DNA of 64,000 nt from Cocos nucifera (lineage: Eukaryota > Streptophyta > Magnoliopsida > Arecales > Arecaceae). Under the pieces are notes generated by a model, which was not told where the DNA came from, did no database searches, and saw only the letters and a list, made by a program, of their open reading frames with translations. The stretch lies in the NCBI GenBank assembly GCA_006176705.1, contig QRFJ01000058.1, positions 434,001 to 498,000 on the forward strand, read 5' to 3'. The first letter of the stretch is position 1; each line of letters starts with the position of its first letter. This document shows, piece by piece, positions 36,651-48,891 of the stretch. Both the position numbers and the translations under genes were made by a program.

Positions 36651-38416
36651 GATGCATGCTAATTTATAGCTATGGCAAGTGCACCAGTCGATCAAGTAAT
36701 AAAGTGAATGAGTAGAGTATCATCCCTAGAGGATTGGAAAATAAGTACTAAAAAGCTCTTTTCTATGCTTTATTTAGAAGATCGATTTATGAGAATAAGA
36801 AATTAAAAAAAATAAAAAAAATAATTAAAAGTTTTTAATTAAATAGAGAGTGTAAATTATTAGGATTTTAAACTCAAGAGCAATGGATTACTAAGGCAAT
36901 CGGTTCACCAACTCAGTCAATACAATATTCAGATTTTTAGATTAATTTTATTTCATGTGACGGTGGAGTCTCCTAATTTATTCACTACCCTTTGGTCCAG
37001 GCATAGCAAAACTATTAATATTTATTAATTACCCTTTATTCCAGATGTAATTTAAATAAATATTAATGCATTAAGTTTTGTTAAATCCTCTAATTAAAAT
37101 ACGTTGCGTCCAAAGCATACTAAAATTCCTGCATGCATATGAATTCTAATTTGATTCATAATATAAGGTATATAATCAAGAAGCATTAACATAGATGTAC
37201 TTAGTCCATAACATCTATGTTCATCAGATCAATTAGAAGATGGCCAGTAATCTAAAAGCATTAAGATCAGATTTATATACTCCTCATGAATAAAATTTAA
37301 AAATAAATCACATTGAATATTGCATCAAAAGAGTGGCTACACCTTAGTCTTAGTAAAAAAAAATTTAGTTCATGATAATAAATTCAAAAATAGTGAATAA
37401 AATAAAAGGCATAGAAAAATTAGACTGTTTGATTGCTAAAATTGATTGTCTGCTGCTCTTGATGTGGAGAACTTGGCGAAGATGAAGAGGCTCCTTAATC
37501 GATGTCTTGATCATCGAAAGAAATCAAAAATTCTTTTTGACTCTTTCTACCTCTCTCCTCTCTCTTTCTCTCTCTCTCTTTTTCTTCCTCTCTCTCTATT
37601 TCTCTCTTTCTCCCCATCTCTCTCTCTCTGTCTCTCTCTCCCTCTCTAATTCTTTTTTTTTTCATGGCAACAACATATTTTTATAGATCAAGAGTTAGAT
37701 TTCCACCCAAAATCCATCAAAAATTAGGTTTAAGACTCTCAAAATAACTCAAATTAAGATCTGGATAATTCTGACCATTAGATGTTGATCAAACGGTCCA
37801 AAAATCACTCAAAAACCTCTTAAAATAATCTAGATCAAGTCGGATTTAATGCCAACCATTGGATCAACCTTTAGATTTAATCTGGGCCATCCGATCATGT
37901 AGAAAGAAGGCTTTTGATCTATAGTTTAACTTCGGGATGAATCTCAGTCATTGGATCTCGACTGAGAGCTGCGGATGCCATCCATCAGCGCCTTCGTTTC
38001 AACCATCCGATCGAGTTTCGGTGAAAACCGTCCGTTGGATCAGCCAAAATTCCCAAATTACTCTCCATGGACCATGCGCGAGCCCGCTGTTGCATGGACC
38101 GCCACATTCTTCAGCCAATCAGAGCACTTTTCTTAATGTGAAATGCCCAAAATATCCTCCGATTGGTCCACCGTGCGTCGCAAAAAATGCTGACGTCAGC
38201 GTTGCGTCAACGATTTTTTTTTTTTGAAATTCAATTCTGGGCTCATTTAAAGTCCGTTTTGTCTAAAATTTATTTCATCTGAATCAGAAAAATAAGATCT
38301 TCATATTGGTAGCCTTCTTTCCTATATAAGATTAATAAAACTATCAATTTCTAAAGAAATAGATTAATTTATTTTATAATTTAATACTTTTATTAGTATA
38401 TTTTTACCACTTATCA
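36651..38416 (-). repeat. 5' LTR of G2
   Basis: About 1.77 kb, TGATGCATGC...TTATCA on +. TATAAAAA on the minus strand at 37678-37685. Differences from the 3' LTR are mostly transitions plus the CT-tract length. Confidence 0.9.
37548..37648 (-). repeat. CT/GA microsatellite in G2 5' LTR
   Basis: Interrupted (CT)n including CTCTGTCTC and TTTCTTCC breaks; the longer counterpart of the tract at 32251. Confidence 0.9.
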
Positions 38417-38580
38417 ATTATCATTACCATTAACTCAAAGGATGTATCACAGACACTAAATACACATATGTGATAGAAAATAATCCATTTTATTGATTTT
38501 AGTCAAAATTATAATTTTGCCTCTAGAAGTGTATTACAAGTGTCAGCCAATTTTGGCTTCTAGGGCACATATATCTAACA

Positions 38581-40034
38581 GTGCGCACATTCTTGTATAT
38601 GAAATCCAAGGGGGCATGCGCCCTAAGGAGATGTCCAAAGGGCACGCATGCCCCCACCTCTTTCTTTCCGACATTGAGACATCTTATATCTCAGCAATAA
38701 TAGAAAATGGCAGGTGGTGATAGAAATTAGCAGGTATTGTCTTATTTCCATCTACTAGATTAAGATATCTCTTTTTTTACCTAGACAAGCTCTAGTCAGA
38801 CAAAACAAACTCATATATGATTCACTAGTGAGTCCAAATCAATTTGGCTCAATCGAGACAAACCAAAAAGACTATAGAAGGAGAAAGTTAGGTTCAATTG
38901 TGTGCTAGCATAATTTTCTTGAATCTAATTGGATCTAATCTAAATCAATCAAACTGAGTTAGCTTGATTGATCACTTCTAGATCCAAACCCTTATATGTG
39001 TGATCTAGTTAGGTTTAGTTTCATATAGTAATGAGACATGTCACGATCTCCATCATCGACATCATCAAAATACCTTTCGATGAATTAGAACTTTTCTAAT
39101 TCTTACAATTAGAATAATCGATCATCAAGATCATTCTAATTGCTCCCAAAATCCACTAGTAACACCTAGTAGTATATGGTGGCAAGCCATCAGAATCAAA
39201 AGCGAATCTCTCGATGCAGGTTCCTGTGTGATTGGATTCTTCTATCCTTAGTCCCGATAGGATTAGGATAAAGGTGAACTCATCAAACCCAATATCCATC
39301 ATATGAATTAATCATTCAATTCGAGTCTGGTATGAAATCATAATAGAAACTCTTTCTATCATCTTCACACTACCATGGCCATGGGCTTATGGACTCAATC
39401 TCATGATTATCATAGGGATTCTCCTCATCTATCGGGGTAGATAGATCCCTTATTGGTGCAATCCAATTCCTACAATGAACGTACTATAGCCAACATACAC
39501 CTCAGAATTTTGAATGGCTAGGAGATCAAGTTATGGTGTAGTCAAACTATAACACCCTCAAGATGAACTATCGATGCATCTCAAGTCAAAGAATCAGACA
39601 CACCACTGCAGCATTGAGCCAGTCATCGATGAGATGGTAGACTCCCTTATGACTACTCAAGGTGGTCATGCTCAGTGTTCTTGTTCTCTAATGAGTACTT
39701 GTACTCTTGCTTCGGTGTCTCCATACCATAGACTCAAGACTCATCTATCCTAGGAAAGAGATCATACACCAATCTTCTGGATCAATCACCATCCTTGTGA
39801 CGATCCGATGGTTAGGAGCAATTTATGAGTTAATTATGAAAATTCATGCCTTAAATTTTTAACTCTTGAAAATATGGATTACCATTAACTCAAGGGATAT
39901 ATCACAGACACTTTAAATACACACTATGATAAAAAAATAATCTTTTTATTGATTTATAATCAAAATTATAAAATTGCCCCTAGAAGTGTATTATAAGTGT
40001 TAGCCAATCTGGCTTCTAGGGCACACATCTAACA
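38581..40034 (-). repeat. copia LTR B, high piece
   Basis: It continues LTR B after the solo LTR and ends CATCTAACA at 40034, flush against SIRE-type RNase H on +. So copia B inserted in that element; the right target copy would be GATAG (40035-40039), the left partner is not in view. Confidence 0.8.
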
Positions 40035-40526
40035 GATAGATCATCTCAATTTGAATTAATTGGATATTCTGATGCTAATTTTATTGGTTGTAAATTTTAT
40101 AGGAAAAGCACTAGAGGCACATGTCAATTCATAGGAGTTAATTTAATTTCATGGTTTAGTAAGAAACAAAACTCCATAGCACTATCTACAACTGAGGCTG
40201 AATATATTGCTGCTAAGAGTTATTATGCCCAAATCTTATAGATCAAACAACAACTTGAAGATTTGGGATTCAAACTTAATAAGATACCAATAAGATGCGA
40301 TAATATAAGTGCAATCAATTTAGCCAAAAATTTAATTCAACACTCAAGATCCAAACATATTGATATAAGGCATCATTTCATAAAAGACCATCTACAAAAC
40401 AATGATGTGGTGCTTGAATTTATTTTTACTGATAAATAATTAGCTGATATATTCATAAAATCTCTTAATGAAGAAAGATTCAGTATCATTAGAAGAGACT
40501 TAGGACTTTGCTATCAACCTGAATAA
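40035..40526 (+). pseudogene. SIRE-type RNase H
   Basis: In one frame: IGYSDANFIGCKFYRKST, GTCQFIGVNLISWFSKKQNS, ALSTTEAEYIAAKSYYAQIL, IRCDNISAINLAKNLIQHSRSKHIDIRHHF and LADIFIKSLNEERFSIIRRDLG. The acidic residues of SDAN, EAEYIA and CDN are kept. Two stops interrupt: TAG near 40239 where Trp is usual (TGG to TAG), and TAA near 40437. It is the carboxy end of pol; the 5' side was removed by the copia LTR. Confidence 0.85.
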
Positions 40527-41106
40527 ATCTTATTTTTATAATTCAAAGCAAGCAAAAATAAATTCAAAAGAGTCAATTTTGTATGAATAATCAATGATCA
40601 ATATTAAGAAAAATATCTAAAGCTAGTTTGAATAATGAATTTTCACTAAAACTATAAAAGGTTTCAGAACCCTTGCTTGAGTCAACTTGAGTAACTAGTT
40701 AAAAACCATGAGTCGACTCGAGGATCGAGGGCCACAGGCATTTAAAATGGACCCCTAGCCACTCGCGAAGCCCTAACTTTGCTCGAAACCAATGAGCAGA
40801 GGGTGCCTCGTCCCCCTAATCTTCCTTAAACAATTCCAAGCTGCATCCTTGCCCTCCATTCTCCTAAAATCACTAGATTAGAAGCTGGATTCAAATCAAA
40901 ATGGTGTGGGAAAAGGGTGTTGTGTGGAAAATCTATTCAACGTGAGGCATCGAAGGACAGGAAAGAAGAAGGAAATCCCGTATGGAACAAGCTTAATCCC
41001 AACCTTGTGAAGCCTCTTAACCCTCCAAGAAATCCATTCAAGAAGAACCCCAACCGAACAAAGTATTCCGGGATCACCTCCTCCACCGTCCTCTCCTATA
41101 GGTAGA
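40527..41106 (+). other. post-pol spacer of the SIRE-type fragment
   Basis: Between pol and the downstream ORF. A proline/asparagine-rich short frame (40917-41105) may be part of the N-terminus of the env-position ORF, but I cannot confirm it. No other gene is seen. Confidence 0.4.
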
Positions 41107-42093
41107 ATGGCTACAAGGGCTATAGCAATGGACAGAATGGTTGACTTTGGATTTTTTGAGAAACATAACTTTTCTATTGGATCTTGGATTGATAGATGGG
41201 TTGGAAAAACTTTTGCACAATGAATATTCCCATGTACCCTAAGTTAGTTAGAAAATTTTATGAAAATCTTAAGAGAGGATCTTCTAAAATTGTAACAACT
41301 ATGAAAGAAATTCAAGTTGAAGTATCAAAGGAGAGTGGCACAAATTTTTAGGATCACTAGACAAGGACTCATACCTAACAAATTAACAGACAAGGAGGGA
41401 CTAAGGGTGATTGTAGGTAGAGATGACATTGTAGGAGATATCCTGGGACCCACCTTGTCCATAGAGGTGAGAGTACTGCATTACATTATCGATAGGATCT
41501 TCATTCCAAAATTAGGAAGACATGATTTTATCTCTAAGAGGAAATTATATATGATGTACCTTATGGTTCAGGGCACTCAGATAAATCTGCATGGCATTAT
41601 GATGCATCAGATTAGAGAGGCAGCTTATAGGAACAAAGTATGTTTACTTTATGGTATGGCACTGACAAAAGTATTTGAGATAGTTAGAGTATCTTTGGAG
41701 AATGAAGGCTACAAAAAATTATCCCATTTCGATGTTTATGACATGAGAGCCCTGACTAAGGTGCAATATCATGTAGAAGTATGGAGATGGGTGAAGAACA
41801 TTTCTAGACAAGAGAGGAGAGAATCAATAGTAAAGGAGAGAGAAGAACCCTCTACTCCTACGGCACCTAGAGCGGCAGCTGATCCTAGTACTCCAGTGAC
41901 TCTTCAAGCTCCACCCATAGGCAGCTTCTCTCAACCACCACCTACTGACTCTGCATCTATAGAGAGACTGGCATATATGATTTCTATCAGAGTTAGTAGA
42001 GAGTTACAGGGTTTATCTAAGAGGATAGAGACTGTGCAGATAGAGATGAGATCTATCTCTCAGAGGCTCACTATCCTAAAGCAGAGGGAGTAG
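41107..42093 (+). pseudogene. env-position ORF with plant-transposon-protein domain, frameshifted
   Basis: Three frames join: 41107 (MATRAIAMDRMVDFGFF..., to TGA at 41221), 41222-41352 (YPKLVRKFYENLKRG), and 41317-42093. The last reads LHYIIDRIFIPKLGRHDFIS, YMMYLMVQGTQINLHGIM and LLYGMALTKVFEIVRVSLE, which I recognise as the plant-transposon-associated domain often found in retroelement ORFs. The C-terminus has a Pro/Thr-rich linker, then a likely coiled coil (SRELQGLSKRIETVQIEM). I see no signal peptide or clear membrane span. In SIRE elements this position holds an envelope-like ORF of unproven role. Function unknown. Confidence 0.6.
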
Positions 42094-42682
42094 ACACATG
42101 ACATGCCCACTGACCACTCTAGTATTATTGAGGAGATTGCTCGACTTAGGGGGAGGGTTGAGTCAGATGGAACTGAGATGATGGTGGCTATCAATGGACT
42201 AGGATAGGCATAGTAGCAGGACATCATTTTAGTACTTAGATCCATGGGCAATCTGATTGAAAAGATTGACAGACTTGCTCCAGGAGCAATAGCAGCAATA
42301 GCAGCAGCAGATGCAACCACTAGAGCTGCCATGCCTCATCCTCCAACACCACCATCCATGTCTCCTATTCAATCCATCCACTAGTGAGAGCAGACCACCA
42401 CTCAGAGTCTACACTCATGTGGGGCATACTCCTTCTTAGATGGCTGGGCCATCAGCTAGGACCAGGAGTAGGAGAGCTAGACCATCCGCATCTCATGCCT
42501 CATCTTTTGAGATACTAGAGATCCACTCAAATGATGAGTAGCATCATAGGGAGCCGATGTCTAGCCAGTTGATGTTTTTGGTTTATCTTTGTATTAGAAG
42601 TGAATGCTTATACTTGTCTTTATGTTAAGTGCCTCCTGAACACTTGTTTGTAATAGCTTAACTAAGTCTTAGTTTGGACATA
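42094..42682 (+). other. 3' region of the SIRE-type fragment
   Basis: After the TAG at 42091 the frame continues weakly with stops (a CAG/CAA-rich stretch at 42285-42312), then runs into AT-rich untranslated sequence. The SIRE 3' LTR is not reached; gypsy G3 begins at 42683. Confidence 0.5.
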
Positions 42683-44386
42683 TGATAATTACAATAAATT
42701 CACTAATAAAAATATTAATTTATTAAATAATTTATTTTTATTTTTAAAAACTAAATATTTTTATTCATTATTTTTAGAAAATATATTTATCAATAGAAAG
42801 AGCTCATTTTTTTAGTAACAATGAAATAAGTTTGTAATAAAACGAAGTTAAAACGAACCCAATATGAATTTTCAAAGAAAAAAATAAAAATAAAAATTGA
42901 TTCGGCTCAGTCGGCTCGCCCAACCAAGCCGTCGAAAGCAACTGAGCCAATGCATCCTAGCTCAGTCGTCACGCCGTCCAAGTTGACTCAATCACAGAAG
43001 CCGAGCCATCAATCCATGAATCCAAGCATAAACCGCCAACTCAATAGAAGGCAGCAAATCACACGTTGCCACATGGTGGACCAAGACCCTTAAAGGGTTT
43101 ACAAAAATTATCACATGGTTTACGTGGCAAAATGATAAATTCACAAGCAAAATGCGGGCACTGATTGGTTGCGGTCTGCAATGTGGCCGGTTCATGCAGT
43201 TCATGGGCACAACAACTGTGAGATCGGATGGCTGTGGTTGTTTGCAGTCCAGATCTGATGGCCATGGTCTTTTCATTTTGATTCGATTTTCCAGCTCTCC
43301 CTAGCACACAATCAGATAGCTCCGAGAATTCCAAAATTTGATCCAACAGCTAGTGTTCATCCCAACGGTGATCAAGAACCTAAGCATTGATCGAATGGCC
43401 CTAGAAGCTCCTAGTAGTGATTTAAACACCCAGTGACGATCCGATGGCCGAAACTTCATCATCAGGTGCAATCCAATAGTTGGTATTCAATCCAACTGCA
43501 AAAAGAATTTTAGAATGAACTTTGATGTGAGCTAATGGCCTAGAACCACCTAACTGCTCGATCCAATGGCCAGAATTTAATTCAAGTAGATCTGGACTAT
43601 TACACATCTGTTTATGGTGAATTTTGGACCATTTGATTCAGATCTGATGGCCAAAACTCATGGAACTGCATAGAATTCATCCAGAGGCTATTTTAATCCA
43701 ATTTTTCATGAGATTTCTTTATATTTTCTAATCAAAACACTTTCTTAGCCCCATATTGCCTAGACGAAAATACTCTAGCCCTCCAACACCTATTTAAGGA
43801 TCCCCAGGCCATCAAATCAAAGCATCTTCGATCAAGGAAGGTGATGGTATAGGTTAAAGCTAAGATTGCTTTGAGGCAAATGGTGCCGAGAGAAAGAGCT
43901 ATCTTCTATACCATCTCAATGCTAACATCGATCCAAAATCAAGATTAGCTTATTTTTTAATTTTTATTTTTTTTTCTTTTTAAATTTCATGTATTTAAAA
44001 TCTGAACTTTTAATCAATGCAAAATTTACTTTTCTAGCTATTTAAATTTTAGCTCTTTATTTTTAATTATAATTTAATTTATACACTTTAATTTTTTATT
44101 TTTTATTTTTATCGCAAGTAGATGCTAAGATCTAACTAGTAGATCTTAGTACTAAGTTTATTTTTCTACATCATTTAATTTTTATTTTTTATTTATAATT
44201 ATATTTTTTGATAAAAATTAATTTTTTAAAAAAAATTTATAAAAATTAAAGATTTTAAAATTAAAATATTATCTTCTCTGTGGATTCGACCCGACTCACT
44301 AGTTACTACTTATTTTTAATCAATCTAAGAAGTTAAAATTAATTTAATAAATATGATATCTTAACGACAACATCGTGCTTTTATCA
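42683..44386 (+). repeat. 5' LTR of G3
   Basis: 1.70 kb, TGATAATTA...TTTTATCA, aligned with the G1 LTR. A weak TATA-like TATTTAAGG lies near 43793. Confidence 0.85.
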
Positions 44387-44392
44387 AATTTT

Positions 44393-44410
44393 TGATGTCG
44401 TTGTCGGAGA
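44393..44410 (+). promoter_or_regulatory. primer binding site of G3
   Basis: TGATGTCGTTGTCGGAGA; differs from TGGCGCCGTTGCCGGGGA (tRNA-Asp) only by transitions. Confidence 0.85.
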
Positions 44411-45590
44411 TGGCATGAGTATTATTTTTTTTGATTTTTTTAACTTTTTTATAAATAAAATTATAAATAAATTTTTAATTTCTTTTAAATTTCTTGTAAA
44501 TATTACTTACTAACTTTTTCTTATTTATTTAAAAAAAAGAGCAAAAAGGTTAAGATAAGGAGGAAGCTTCCAATTTTGCTTGATGAGATCAATCCTAACT
44601 CTAGATTTTTTATTATTATTTTTAAATTAAATTAAAAAATATATAATTAAATCTAATTAAAAGTTTCATGACAAGATTAGAAATTCTAACTACTTAGGGC
44701 ATCTATCATATTAGATTTATTTTTATTTTTATTTTTTTTAGTAATCGCTGGAGATAAGGTAAGCTTCTAAAGTTCAATCAATTTCATGCATCTAATTTAA
44801 TTGTATAGAACCTCTTGTTTGAAAGTGAATGTGCATATTTATATTTTACATCAATTTAAGGGCATAACCCATTAAACAACATACGATGGGAATTTGATCA
44901 TCCTTCCTTGGCCCACAAACAACCAACCAGCATCCTGTATTAACCTAAGCCTTTAGTTTTAAAATCAATTAGACATCAGCCCTAGAAACTCAAGCTCATT
45001 AGGATAAAGAATTCTAAGAGTTAGACCGAATTAAGGTTAGTCAGTTTGACTTGCATCTAAGAAAAATGGTTCAGGGACTACATTCCGAAGGAAGATGGTT
45101 ATTTAATTGATTTCGTTAGCTTACCTAACCAAGCACAATTAGTGTCTAAGGCAAGCAATGGAGGACTCCCACCAATTTTATACTTATCTAGCCAGTTGAT
45201 TGACTGATCTTACACTTTGAGGGCTTGAAAGTGATCCTGGCAGTTAAGAGCTATCTAGATCTAGGACAATCCTTAGCTAGGATTGTTTGTCTAACTTGAT
45301 TGTTAACCAATATTAAACCTAATTAAAACTAATTTTTCTTTCTCTTCTTAGTTCTAGGACTCCTTAGAACCTCCTCTTTAGAACTTTTCTTTCTTTCTTC
45401 TCCTTTTTTCCTTCAAAAGTAAAATAAAATAAAATAAATAATAATAATAAATTAAACTAAACTAAACTAAACTAAATTAATAATAATAATATAATAAAAA
45501 AAATTTAAAAATTTAAATTTTTTTAAAAAATAATATAATAAAAAAATATAAAAAATTTTAAAAAAATTCTAAATCATCCATTAGGGTTAC
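44411..45590 (+). other. leader of G3
   Basis: Non-coding leader between primer site and gag. From 45420 to 45565 it is AT-rich simple sequence (AAATAA/ACTAA repeats). No gene is seen. Confidence 0.7.
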
Positions 45591-45639
45591 ACTAATACAT
45601 GTACAGTAGGAGATCATTTTTTTTTATGTAGTTGAATCT

Positions 45640-47655
45640 AATCATGAAATTAAATGGCTGAACCATATTAAATTCAATAACCAAATGGCTGAAAATTTTA
45701 GAAAACTACCTAGAAAAATGAAGGAATATTTTATTTCTTCTACCTATAACCCATCGATTTGTATCTAATTATCTAATATCCATGCTACCCACTATGAGAT
45801 CAAGTCGACCATAATCCAAATGCTCCCATCTTTCTATGGGAATACCAATGAAGACCCTTATAAGCATCCGAATAAGTTTTTAGAAATCTGCTCTACGGTG
45901 AAAATCTAAAATTTGATTAATGATGCTCTTAAACTAATTTTATTTTTCTTTTCATTAAAAGAGAAAGCCAAGTACTGGCTTGGCACAATAGAAGACCAAT
46001 CCAAACTTGGGTTAAATTGTAAAATAATTTTTTTAAAAAAATTTATCCCATAAGTCGAACCAACACTATGAGGCGAGCTATCACTGAATTTGCTCAACTT
46101 TCAAAAGAATAAATTCATGAGTCATGGGAGAGACTTAAGAAACTTATTAGAAAATACCTACACCATGGTCTATCTAAGTGACAAATAGTTCAAGCTTTCT
46201 ATGAGGGTTTAGAAGACCAATATAAATAAATGGTAGATGCATCCTATGGAGGTGCATTCATGAACAAGAGTGAGAATGAAACCTATGCCTTATTTGAAAC
46301 CTTGAGTGAAAACTCAATTAACCATACTTCACTATCTTTCTACCAAAATTGGGTAGAAATCTATGATCCAAAATCTAGTTCTAAGACTAACTTGAACCTG
46401 ATAAACAAAGTAGACCTTCTTACCCAGAAATTAGACCAACTCCTAATCCTAGGTCAATAAGCTCCTGTATAAAATACATCATCTTCTAATTATCAGAAGA
46501 TTTGTTCTATTTGTGCTAGCCTAGTCCATCATGAGAGTAAATGTCCTATGGCTGCACAGTTTCCATCTTTTATCTAAGAACAAGTTCAAGTTGCTCAAGG
46601 CTACTCCAAGCCAGTTAATAATCCTTTTTCAAATATATATAATCCAGATTAGAGAAACCATCCTATTTTTTCTTGGATACCCCAACAGACTTAGGCTCAG
46701 ATCTAATATTAAAAGTATGCCTATAATAAAGGTCAACCTAATCAGTCCACTCAATCATCATATTATAATTAGCCATTATACCCACCTCCTCAATAGACTA
46801 ATCTAACCGATGATAGATTTAATCAGTTGCAATAATTAATTCTAATCTAACAACAATCAATTTTGATTCAACAATAATCTATCATCAAGCTAGAAGCTCA
46901 AATAGGATAATTAGTTAAGTCTAACATAAGGAGAGAACTAAATCAACTATCGAGCCATCCGATTCTTATAAACAACCCATCCATTGTCCACCAACCACCT
47001 GGACCAAGTCATCAATCTAATGTTCTACTTAAGAATCCCCAATTAGAGAATGTCAAAGTAATTGTTGAACTTAAAAGTTACAAGATTCTTATGGACCCAT
47101 ACCAAGACTAGATGAAATAGGCTAGTAATGATGCTAGCCAAAATAAGAACATAGAAAAAGAGATTAGTACTAAGACTAACCGCATACAAGAACCTAAGCC
47201 TAGAATTGGTGCTAATGCTGATTCCAATATAAATGAGATAAACATAAAAAAAGAGAATAGATGATTTATCCAAGACCTATAAACCAATACTCCTATTCTC
47301 TTCAACCCTAAAAGCCGGTTCTTCTTATAAAAACTAAGAGATATGTAACAAAGTGTCAATGAAGTTATTTAATCAAGATCATATTAATTTACCTCCATAA
47401 TTAAATCCATCTTTAGTCATCCTTTCAGTATCCATTGCATCAAACTTAACTCCTAATACAAAAACTCAATTTATGAGCATTTTAGAAGAACAAGTAGGAG
47501 AAATTCTTGAGAAACAAAGGTCTGAGAATTGGGATGCATCCTATCTTTCCATAATTCAAAATAAATATATCAATAAAGGGATAATAAACTATCTTCCTAA
47601 GATTGGCAATCCAAAATCATTAGAATTTGTTAATACAGTATTTAATATAGGATAA
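45640..47655 (+). pseudogene. Athila-like gag of G3
   Basis: Capsid text (MLPSFYGNTNEDPYKHPNKFLEIC near 45820; MVDASYGGAFMNKSENETYALFETLSENS at 46230-46310) appears in changing frames with many stops. An intact CX2CX4HX4C knuckle, CSICASLVHHESKC, lies at about 46504-46545. The LEAQIG linker is near 46890, and YLPKIGNPKS near 47593 is where protease begins in relatives; the frame ends there. The product would coat element RNA; this copy is decayed. Confidence 0.8.
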
Positions 47656-48891
47656 GTAAGCTATCTTGTGTCTGACTGAAGATAATAAACCTAGCACTTA
47701 TTGGAAAGCAATCCAATATTTATTTTTTTTATGTCTAATTTATCTTTTTAGTCTATTTTTTTTTAAGATATTTTGAATAAGTTGGAGGGAGAGCCAAATT
47801 TTCAAGAACCATGCTAGATCAAAAATATACTTAGTCAGGTATATTCTTTTCTATTTTTTATTATACCATTTATCTTTCCTTCACTATTAAGGACAATATC
47901 GATTAAGTTAAAGAAAAGAATAATAAAAATTTAAAAAAATTTAAAATACTCGAAGAAGTTAGTATTTAGCATTTAGACATCCGATTATGCTTAAGAATCG
48001 AGTTGAACTAAGCATTTTTAAAAGAAAATTGATGCACATATTAGAAAATTTATGAGATATTGAGGAATCAAGTATTAAGAAAACTCAATAAAGAGTTAAG
48101 TTTGGAACATAAATATTTTTTTTTGAGCAATTCTAATTTTTTTTACCAACATCAAAGAAAAATCTACTTTTTATGGACTTGTGTAAGATAACTATATGTT
48201 TCTTCATAAAAAATTATAAAATAAAATAACTTTTTAGTACTTCTTACTGAGTAATCGGGCCTTTTTGCCTAAGCAAGCATTAAATTTTACATCAAAAGAT
48301 GGGAAGGATGAAGAAATTTGTTGTAAAACTAGTCTTAACTCATAGCTTGTTTGATTCGAACTGGTAAGCTTGAGAGGTATTTTATACCTAGTGCCCTAAA
48401 ATCAACTGGTTTGGGAGTCATTGGCCCAAGACTCGCTACATGGATCAAATAAAAAGCTTAATGGGTTAAGGCACTCAATAGTGGTATAACATTAAAAATA
48501 TATATATACATATTAATTTTCCACCGAGTAATCGAATCTCATTGCCTAAGCAAGCAATGATATTCACATCAAAAAGTGGGCAATATGAATTAAAAAAATT
48601 AATAAATGAAGGGCGAAAGTAGCAATATACTTGTCCATATGAAAGTTTAGATAATTCAAAGATAAAGATAGGATAATTTTTAAAAAAATTAGAAAAATTG
48701 AATGTTCTTCACTTAATTTTTATATTAGTAAGTATTAATACTTCAATGATATATCTCACTTATGCTCTATTAAACATCAATGGCCATTTTGAAAATTGTT
48801 TGGATAAAATTTGAAACTCTAAAGCTTAAAAGATATCTAAAACTAAATTCTTTCTTTACTCAAGGACGAGCAAAGCTTAAGTTGGAGGATG
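47656..48891 (+). other. 3' UTR and polypurine tract of G3
   Basis: No coding sequence. The conserved box lies near 47690. A phrase like CTTTTTGCCTAAGCAAGCA recurs near 48258 and 48535, a rough direct repeat about 280 bp apart. The purine tract AAGTTGGAGGATG precedes the LTR at 48892. Confidence 0.75.

Larger units (their letters stand above)
31337..38416 (-). mobile_element. Athila-like gypsy element G2, gag-protease only
   Basis: A complete 7.1 kb element with both LTRs, a tRNA-Asp type primer site, gag, protease and purine tract. RT, RNase H and integrase are absent: after the protease region (about 34145) it passes to the 3' UTR. ATTAT is duplicated exactly at 31332-31336 and 38417-38421, proving it inserted into the solo LTR. 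Its 3' UTR aligns with that of G1. Confidence 0.9.
29210..38580 (-). repeat. solo copia LTR G, split by gypsy G2
   Basis: On + it starts TGAAGG at 29210 and ends CTAACA at 38580. The parts 29210-31336 and 38422-38580 total about 2.29 kb, one full LTR, with no internal region. An exact GTGCG duplication flanks it (29205-29209; 38581-38585), so this is a true solo LTR. It is very similar to LTR F (61985 on), which lies in the opposite direction. Confidence 0.9.
40035..42682 (+). mobile_element. SIRE/Maximus-type copia fragment, + strand
   Basis: It holds the RNase H end of pol and a downstream ORF in the env-like position, then untranslated sequence cut by gypsy G3. Both ends are truncated by insertions. 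The RNase H wording is clearly of the SIRE lineage and differs from the Tork/Angela copies here. It is the oldest host for the later insertions in this half of the window. Confidence 0.75.

Noticed and set aside
41107..42093. Envelope glycoprotein gene
   Set aside because: No signal peptide, no membrane anchor and no cleavage-like motif are visible. I keep 'env-position' as a statement of place only.
47043..47359. Hydrophobic minus-strand frames (e.g. LFYVYLIYIGISI) as a membrane protein
   Set aside because: They are the reverse of AT-rich gag sequence of G3; the hydrophobicity follows from the base composition.
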